A DNA stretch of 64,000 bases, taken from assembly GCA_037143795.1 (NCBI GenBank), contig JBAWXZ010000004.1, positions 62,001-126,000 on the forward strand. The letters are read 5' to 3'. A program made the translations under genes and the position numbers. Positions 60,661-64,000 of the stretch are shown here, piece by piece (the stretch's first letter is position 1; the number at the start of each line of letters is the position of its first letter). The DNA is from Firm-13 sp037143795. GTDB lineage: Bacteria; Bacillota; Clostridia; Saccharofermentanales; Saccharofermentanaceae. The notes beneath the pieces were generated by a model. It was not told where the DNA came from, did no database searches, and saw nothing but the letters and a program-made list of their open reading frames with translations.

Positions 60661-62529
60661 CTATTCGACAGTTACGCTTTTCGCAAGATTTCTCGGCTTA
60701 TCGACGTCGCAGCCTTTGTAGACGGACATGTAATAAGCAAACAGCTGGCAGGGCGTGACGGCCACAATCGGTGCCAGAAGCGGATCCACATCGGGTATAT
60801 AGAATATCTGATCACATACATCTGCTGCGCGGGTCTGTTTTTCTGTGGTGATACCCAGAACAACAGCGCCCCTTGCCTTGACTTCCTGAATGTTGGAAAT
60901 CATCTTATCCATGAGAGCATCCTGGGTAAGCGGGCATACGACAAGCGTGCCCTTTTCGATGAGGGCGATGGTTCCGTGCTTGAGTTCCCCGCCCGGATAT
61001 GCCTCGGAATGAATGTAGGAAATCTCTTTGAGTTTGAGGGATGCTTCCATAGAAAGCGCATAATCAAGCCCGCGTCCGATAAAGAAAATGCTTTCTGCAT
61101 TAAAGTGCTGGGATGCGAAGCGCTGAATCTCCGACTGCCGTTCCAGAACCTCAGCTATCATTTCCGGGATTTTCATGAGCTGACCCTGGTAATATCCGTA
61201 TTCCTCATCGGTGATTTTGCCTATCATATGTGCCATTTTAAAGGCAAGCAGGTACACGCATGATAACTGCGTATTATATGCCTTAGTCGATGCGACGGCA
61301 ATTTCCGGGCCGGCATTGGTGTAAAGGACATAATCAGCTTCTCTGGCTATGGAGCTTCCGACAACATTTACTATTGCAATGATCGATGCCCCTCGGTTTT
61401 TGGCTTCACGCATGGCGGCCAGGGTATCGAGCGTTTCGCCTGACTGGCTGATGATAATTACAATGGTTCTGTCATCAATCAGCGGATCCCTGTAACGGAA
61501 TTCCGATGCTACATCAACAATGACAGGTATACGGCAGAGCTTTTCGAATACATATTGTCCGACACAGCCGGCATGATATGCGGTTCCGCAGGCTATAATA
61601 TGAATATTGCTGGCTGCCTTAATCTGCTCCGCCGTTAAAGGAAATTGTTCCAGAAAGATCTGGCCACTTCGTATACGCGGTGATACGGTTGCACGGACAG
61701 CCTTTGGCTCCTCATACATTTCTTTCATCATGAAGTGCTCGTATCCGCCTTTTTCAGCGGCTTCAGCGTCCCAGTTGATATGGATTGTGTCCCTTTTTAT
61801 CTTGTTGCCGTGGATCCCGTACAGCTTGACAGAGTCCTTGCAGAGAACAACGATCTCGTTATCCTCAATGATCAGGACTTCACGTGTATGGGGAAGGAGT
61901 GCAGGAATGTCTGAAGCAATAAAATTTGCTCCGTCTCCGACTCCTATGACAAGCGGGCTGTCTTTACGGGCAGCAATAATGGTATCCGGGTAGTCAGTGC
62001 AGAGAACCCCAAGCGCATAGGATCCTTCCACTTCCAGAAGAGTTGTCTGAATGGCATAAAACAGATCATTATTACAGTTTGTCAGATAGTGGAACTCAAT
62101 CAGATGCGCTATGACTTCGGTATCTGTCTCAGAAAGGAATGTGTAGCCTTTTTCTATAAGATGCTGCCTTAATTCGATATAATTTTCTATAATACCATTA
62201 TGAACAACACAGAGCCGGCCGTTGTTGGAAAGATGCGGGTGGGAATTTTCATCGCTTGGTGCACCGTGCGTTGCCCAGCGGGTATGTCCTATGCCCATAT
62301 GGATGTTCTTCTGCGTGAGCGGAGCATTTTCCGAATCCAGATAGCCGTCTTCAACAAGAAGATCCTCCAGAATTTTAAGCCTGCCCTGCTTTTTGATTAC
62401 CTTTAAAGTGTCGTCCTGCAGAAATGCTACCCCTGAAGAGTCATATCCCCTGTATTCCAAACGCCTTAATCCACTTATCAGAATGGGTAAAGCATCTTTT
62501 TCTCCTATATATCCTACAATTCCACACAT
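60661..62529 (-). CDS. glmS: Glutamine-fructose-6-phosphate aminotransferase
   Basis: A 622-residue enzyme that makes glucosamine-6-phosphate. It has an N-terminal class II glutaminase with nucleophile C2 (MCGIVGYIG), GHTRWATHG and HNGIIENY. Two SIS sugar-isomerase domains follow (ACGTAYHAG, SQSGETLDTLAAM, FIGRGLDYALSMEASLKLKE) and the C-terminus is PRNLAKSVTVE. The start has AGGAGAGAAATGT. It lies 39 nt after glmM, so there is no space for the glmS ribozyme seen in many Firmicutes; the pair should be cotranscribed. Confidence 0.97.
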   Translation of the reverse strand: MCGIVGYIGEKDALPILISGLRRLEYRGYDSSGVAFLQDDTLKVIKKQGRLKILEDLLVEDGYLDSENAPLTQKNIHMGIGHTRWATHGAPSDENSHPHLSNNGRLCVVHNGIIENYIELRQHLIEKGYTFLSETDTEVIAHLIEFHYLTNCNNDLFYAIQTTLLEVEGSYALGVLCTDYPDTIIAARKDSPLVIGVGDGANFIASDIPALLPHTREVLIIEDNEIVVLCKDSVKLYGIHGNKIKRDTIHINWDAEAAEKGGYEHFMMKEMYEEPKAVRATVSPRIRSGQIFLEQFPLTAEQIKAASNIHIIACGTAYHAGCVGQYVFEKLCRIPVIVDVASEFRYRDPLIDDRTIVIIISQSGETLDTLAAMREAKNRGASIIAIVNVVGSSIAREADYVLYTNAGPEIAVASTKAYNTQLSCVYLLAFKMAHMIGKITDEEYGYYQGQLMKIPEMIAEVLERQSEIQRFASQHFNAESIFFIGRGLDYALSMEASLKLKEISYIHSEAYPGGELKHGTIALIEKGTLVVCPLTQDALMDKMISNIQEVKARGAVVLGITTEKQTRAADVCDQIFYIPDVDPLLAPIVAVTPCQLFAYYMSVYKGCDVDKPRNLAKSVTVE

Positions 62530-62568
62530 ACATTTCTCTCCTTTTGTTTTGCTGAGTATTTTTGTCCT

Positions 62569-63924
62569 TTATGCACCGTACCTTGCAACAATCAGTTCAA
62601 CAAGATGTTCTGCCATTGCATTGATTTCAGTCAGATCTTCCCCTTCGATCATTACCCGGATCATTGGTTCTGTTCCGGAAGCACGGACGAGAATACGTCC
62701 GCGGCCGTCAAGGGTCTTCTCATATTTCTTAATAACCGCAATCAGGTCTTTGTCTTCCAGGGCTTTATGCTTCTTATCTTCGGGGATACGGGCAGGCTTG
62801 AGGACCTGCGGAAGCACTGAAATCACATTTGCTATCTTGGAAAGAGGCTTTTTCCTTCTGACAAGGACTCGCAAAAGCGCAAGGGCTGTTAGAATGCCGT
62901 CTCCCGTTGTGGAATGGTCAAGTAAAATCACATGTCCGGATTGTTCGCCGCCGAGATTAAACCCGCCTGCAAGCATTTTCTCTAAAACATACCTGTCTCC
63001 GACTTTCGTCTTCTCCAGCGCCAGACCGTGCTCCCTGGCCATAATATCAAGGCCCAGATTACTCATAACTGTTACAACGATCGTATCGGATTTTAGTTCT
63101 TTGGTTTCTTTCATATCCAATCCGATAATCGCAAGAATTGCATCCCCGTCAACCGGTATTCCGTATTCATCCATAGCAAGCAGGCGGTCCGCATCCCCGT
63201 CAAAGGCGAGTCCAATATCACAGCCTTCGCGGCGGATCAGGTCACGAAGATTTCCCATACTGGTTGAGCCGCAGTTTCGATTGATATTCAGTCCGTCAGG
63301 CTGATTACTGGTCACAAATATTGTAGCACCCAGGTCCTTAAACAGATCGGGAGCGATTGCGCTGGCTGAACCGTTTGCACAGTCAATTGCAATCTTCAGA
63401 TTAGAAAGGTCAACGCTGAGTCTTCTCTTGATATGTTCTTCATACTCATGAGCAGCTTCTTTCATGAATATTCGCTGACCTATCTGACCTCCGAGCGGAC
63501 GCTTGAATGCATTTTCGTCATATGCGCGGACCATTGCCTCGATTTCATCTTCCGTATCATCAGGCAGCTTAAATCCATTTCCTGAAAAAAACTTTATTCC
63601 ATTATACTCATAGGAATTATGAGAAGCAGAGATCATGATTCCGGCTTCGCATTTATATTTTTGAGTGAGGTATGCAACGGCAGGGGTAGGAACTACGCCG
63701 CAGAGAAAAACATCAGCACCGGCAGAACATATCCCTGCAGTTAAAGCGGCTTCAAGCATACCGCAGGAAATTCTTGTGTCGCACCCGATCAGAATCGTAG
63801 GTTTGTGACTCGTCTCGCCGGCAAGTATCATTGCACCTGCGACACCAAGCCTGTAAGCCAGATCCGGCGTCAGTTCCTTGTTTGCTATTCCTCTAACTCC
63901 GTCTGTTCCAAATAATCTTTTCAT
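62569..63924 (-). CDS. glmM: Phosphoglucosamine mutase
   Basis: A 451-residue enzyme that interconverts glucosamine-6- and -1-phosphate for UDP-GlcNAc. It begins MKRLFGTDGVRGIANKEL. The phosphoserine is S101 in ISASHNSYEYNG. The Mg loop is DGDADR, the substrate loop is GGEQSGH, and RASGTEPMIRVM binds phosphate. The start at 63924 follows GGAGGAATTT; six in-frame codons upstream overlap the ribosome site. It is followed by glmS. Positions 63925-64000 hold no other gene. Confidence 0.96.
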   Translation of the reverse strand: MKRLFGTDGVRGIANKELTPDLAYRLGVAGAMILAGETSHKPTILIGCDTRISCGMLEAALTAGICSAGADVFLCGVVPTPAVAYLTQKYKCEAGIMISASHNSYEYNGIKFFSGNGFKLPDDTEDEIEAMVRAYDENAFKRPLGGQIGQRIFMKEAAHEYEEHIKRRLSVDLSNLKIAIDCANGSASAIAPDLFKDLGATIFVTSNQPDGLNINRNCGSTSMGNLRDLIRREGCDIGLAFDGDADRLLAMDEYGIPVDGDAILAIIGLDMKETKELKSDTIVVTVMSNLGLDIMAREHGLALEKTKVGDRYVLEKMLAGGFNLGGEQSGHVILLDHSTTGDGILTALALLRVLVRRKKPLSKIANVISVLPQVLKPARIPEDKKHKALEDKDLIAVIKKYEKTLDGRGRILVRASGTEPMIRVMIEGEDLTEINAMAEHLVELIVARYGA

Positions 63925-64000
63925 AAATTCCTCCATACACAAATATATATAACCACTGCGGGAAATAATGAACGCTTAACCGTTCGGGTTAAAGACATTC

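Noticed and set aside
62530..62568. A glmS ribozyme between glmM and glmS
   Set aside because: The gap is only 39 nt and contains just the glmS ribosome site.
1..64000. CRISPR array, insertion sequence, prophage or integron
   Set aside because: No spaced direct repeats, transposase, integrase or phage structural genes were seen; the only tandem repeats are inside topA, the ChW gene and the capA linker.

Overview
The window looks like a chromosomal segment of an anaerobic Firmicute of the class Clostridia. The reasons are a SCIFF peptide with its radical-SAM maturase next to yajC-tgt-queA, ChW repeats in a secreted polysaccharide deacetylase, a threonyl T-box leader, TrmFO, a YtrA-type GntR regulator, tRNA genes that encode CCA, and strong AGGAGG-type ribosome binding sites. 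I cannot name the genus. Nearly all genes lie on the minus strand. The plus-strand exceptions are the deacetylase, dapA-dapB, ychF, a HEAT-repeat gene and a PPK2 kinase. I saw no IS element, prophage, CRISPR array or rRNA.

Layout. 1-6.4 kb: an edge-truncated aldo/keto reductase, an Uup-type ABC-F ATPase, a MYG1-family protein, a 52-residue basic protein, and a translationally coupled pair (AgrE/ArgZ-C-terminal-like protein and a cyclic-2,3-diphosphoglycerate-synthetase-like GTPase). 6.7-8.5 kb: a ChW-repeat polysaccharide deacetylase and tRNA-Lys. 8.6-19.4 kb: a Bacteroidetes-type purM away from the other pur genes, rnpB, nif3-like, trmK, dnaG, an HD hydrolase, gamma-carbonic anhydrase, the SCIFF pair scfA/scfB, yajC, tgt and queA. 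19.5-21.2 kb: dapA-dapB. 21.3-29 kb: a YesL-like membrane protein, trmFO, topA, dprA and comM. 29-39.6 kb: ychF, then orf282, a 1492-residue acyl-CoA dehydratase activase-like fusion, polA, coaE and a small membrane protein. 39.7-48.5 kb: an 87-residue orphan, thyA-folA, two membrane proteins, tRNA-Pro, T-box-thrS, comEA and a NadD-YqeK-RsfS fusion gene. 48.5-54 kb: purE-F-N-H-D. 54-64 kb: a lipoprotein operon (GH5 and CapA), HEAT, an LbH acyltransferase-like protein, a DUF1648 membrane protein with a GntR regulator, PPK2, and glmM-glmS.

How it works together. The core is housekeeping: replication and repair (dnaG, polA, topA), tRNA modification and charging (queA, tgt, trmK, trmFO, thrS, rnpB), purine, thymidylate and folate metabolism, cell-wall precursors (dapA, dapB, glmM, glmS), and DNA-uptake functions (comEA, dprA, comM). 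The most unusual points are: a three-enzyme NadD-YqeK-RsfS fusion with a strong internal ribosome binding site; a comEA Shine-Dalgarno buried in an 11-bp stem; a purM of foreign-looking type missing from the pur cluster; the uncharacterised activase fusion with its orphan partner; the coupled GTPase/AgrE-like pair; and an intrinsic terminator between SCIFF precursor and maturase. None of these is proven to be a new system. They are the best leads here.
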